This document shows, one piece after another, positions 6,695 through 6,851 of a stretch of DNA of 6,851 nt. Position 1 is the stretch's first letter; the number at the start of each line of letters is the position of its first letter. The position numbers and the translations under genes were made by a program. The notes under the pieces are model-generated. The model saw only the letters and a list, made by a program, of their open reading frames with translations, did not search any database and was not told the DNA's origin. The DNA lies in NCBI GenBank assembly GCA_029865665.1, contig JARXAV010000178.1, positions 1 to 6,851 on the forward strand, written 5' to 3'. This stretch comes from Flectobacillus sp. (GTDB taxonomy: Bacteria > Bacteroidota > Bacteroidia > Cytophagales > Spirosomataceae).

Positions 6695-6755
6695 AACGCC
6701 TATGCAAAATAAAATGACATATAAAGGTATGGTTAGGCGTTCCGACTATGCGTCG
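6695..6755. repeat. GC-richer inverted repeat cluster upstream of the response regulator
   Basis: AACGCCTA (6695-6702) and TAGGCGTT (6734-6741) form a perfect 8-base inverted repeat around 31 AT-rich bases. Immediately after it, CGAC (6743-6746) and GTCG (6752-6755) form a small hairpin with a five-base loop. The block 6736-6755 is about 65% G+C, while the surrounding intergenic DNA is strongly AT-rich. It could be an operator, a leader RNA structure or a fragment of a dispersed intergenic repeat. Nothing in this window repeats it. Confidence 0.4.
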
Positions 6756-6796
6756 CAATCTGATACTTTTAAAATATAACTGAACATGATAATCAG

Positions 6797-6851
6797 ATGA
6801 AACTATTATTGATAGAAGACGAAGTAAAAACCGTTCAGTCCTTGAGCAAAG
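6797..6851 (+). CDS. OmpR/PhoB-type response regulator, N-terminal start (3' partial)
   Basis: Eighteen codons from ATG at 6797 to the window edge read MKLLLIEDEVKTVQSLSK. This is the first beta-strand of a receiver domain (K-L-L-L-I) followed by the acidic pocket residues E7-D8, which bind magnesium next to the phospho-acceptor aspartate, and the start of helix 1. The 'LLIEDExKT' form is typical of heavy-metal response regulators of the CusR/CzcR type, which pair with a membrane histidine kinase. The phospho-acceptor and DNA-binding domain lie outside the window, so the OmpR/PhoB assignment is by resemblance and context. It follows the efflux operon but lies behind a terminator and a 246-base leader, so it probably has its own promoter. 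Control of the upstream pump is inference. Confidence 0.8.
   Translation, partial: MKLLLIEDEVKTVQSLSK

Larger units (their letters stand above)
6399..6796. other. Non-coding region between the efflux operon and the response-regulator gene
   Basis: This 398-base gap contains no convincing protein gene. In order it holds: a weak imperfect hairpin (6430-6437 with 6450-6457, one G-U); a 20-codon ORF at 6450-6512 that I do not call a gene; the strong terminator at 6514-6550; two interleaved inverted repeats at 6578-6621; an A5/T6 stretch at 6622-6635; and a GC-richer inverted repeat cluster at 6695-6755. Promoter candidates for the regulator are poor. TTTG at 6633-6636, followed after 20 bases by GCATTTTG at 6657-6664, keeps the TTTG half of the -7 box but lacks its TA. 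TACTTTTA at 6764-6771 has no -33 partner. Confidence 0.6.

Noticed and set aside
6691..6717. Eight-codon mini-ORF (MKRLCKIK) in the regulator leader
   Set aside because: It is too short to be meaningful, has no ribosome-binding signal, and lies across the inverted repeat.
6710..6720. AAAATGACA, resembling one half of the E. coli CusR box, with TTGTCAT at 6431-6437 resembling the other half
   Set aside because: The two halves are nearly 280 bases apart and on opposite sides of a terminator. A real box needs both halves separated by two bases.

Overview
The window looks like chromosomal DNA from a member of the Bacteroidota, perhaps Cytophagales (the order is a guess). The reasons are AT-rich intergenic DNA, starts with little Shine-Dalgarno signal, a promoter candidate of the Bacteroidetes TTTG / TAnnTTTG type, a Bacteroidota-style lipoprotein adaptor, and best resemblance of the proteins to Bacteroidota heavy-metal exporters.

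Layout, all genes on the + strand. (1) 1-167 is the 3' end of an outer-membrane porin-like gene. (2) 168-336 is an AT-rich regulatory gap with a long inverted repeat, helically phased TTAA motifs and a candidate promoter. (3) 337-699 encodes a 120-residue secreted or membrane-anchored protein of unknown function, with a His/Cys/acid-rich middle. A hairpin covers its stop codon. (4) 843-2114, 2137-3231 and 3303-6398 encode a complete tripartite heavy-metal efflux pump: a TolC-type outer-membrane channel, a lipoprotein periplasmic adaptor, and an HME-family RND proton antiporter. (5) A strong intrinsic terminator at 6514-6550 closes that unit. (6) 6551-6796 is a non-coding leader with several inverted repeats. 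(7) 6797-6851 is the first 18 codons of an OmpR/PhoB-type response regulator, presumably the start of a metal-sensing two-component system.

How it works together: the inner-membrane RND pump, the adaptor and the outer-membrane channel should form a conduit that moves metal ions from periplasm or cytoplasm to the outside, powered by proton entry. The RND protein has the D-x5-D-x6-E proton-relay pattern of CzcA. By-eye alignment shows none of the three methionines that bind Cu(I)/Ag(I) in CusA. The likely substrates are therefore divalent cations (Zn/Co/Cd/Ni) rather than copper or silver, although automatic annotation may call it CusA. The small protein in front of the pump may be an accessory periplasmic metal-binding or sensing factor. 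The downstream regulator is a plausible controller of the pump, but it sits behind a terminator and is probably transcribed separately.

The window is mostly a recognisable efflux locus. The least explained parts are the 120-residue protein, the phased TTAA region in front of it, and the repeat-rich leader of the response regulator. I saw no clear evidence of a wholly new system, mobile element, CRISPR array or RNA gene.
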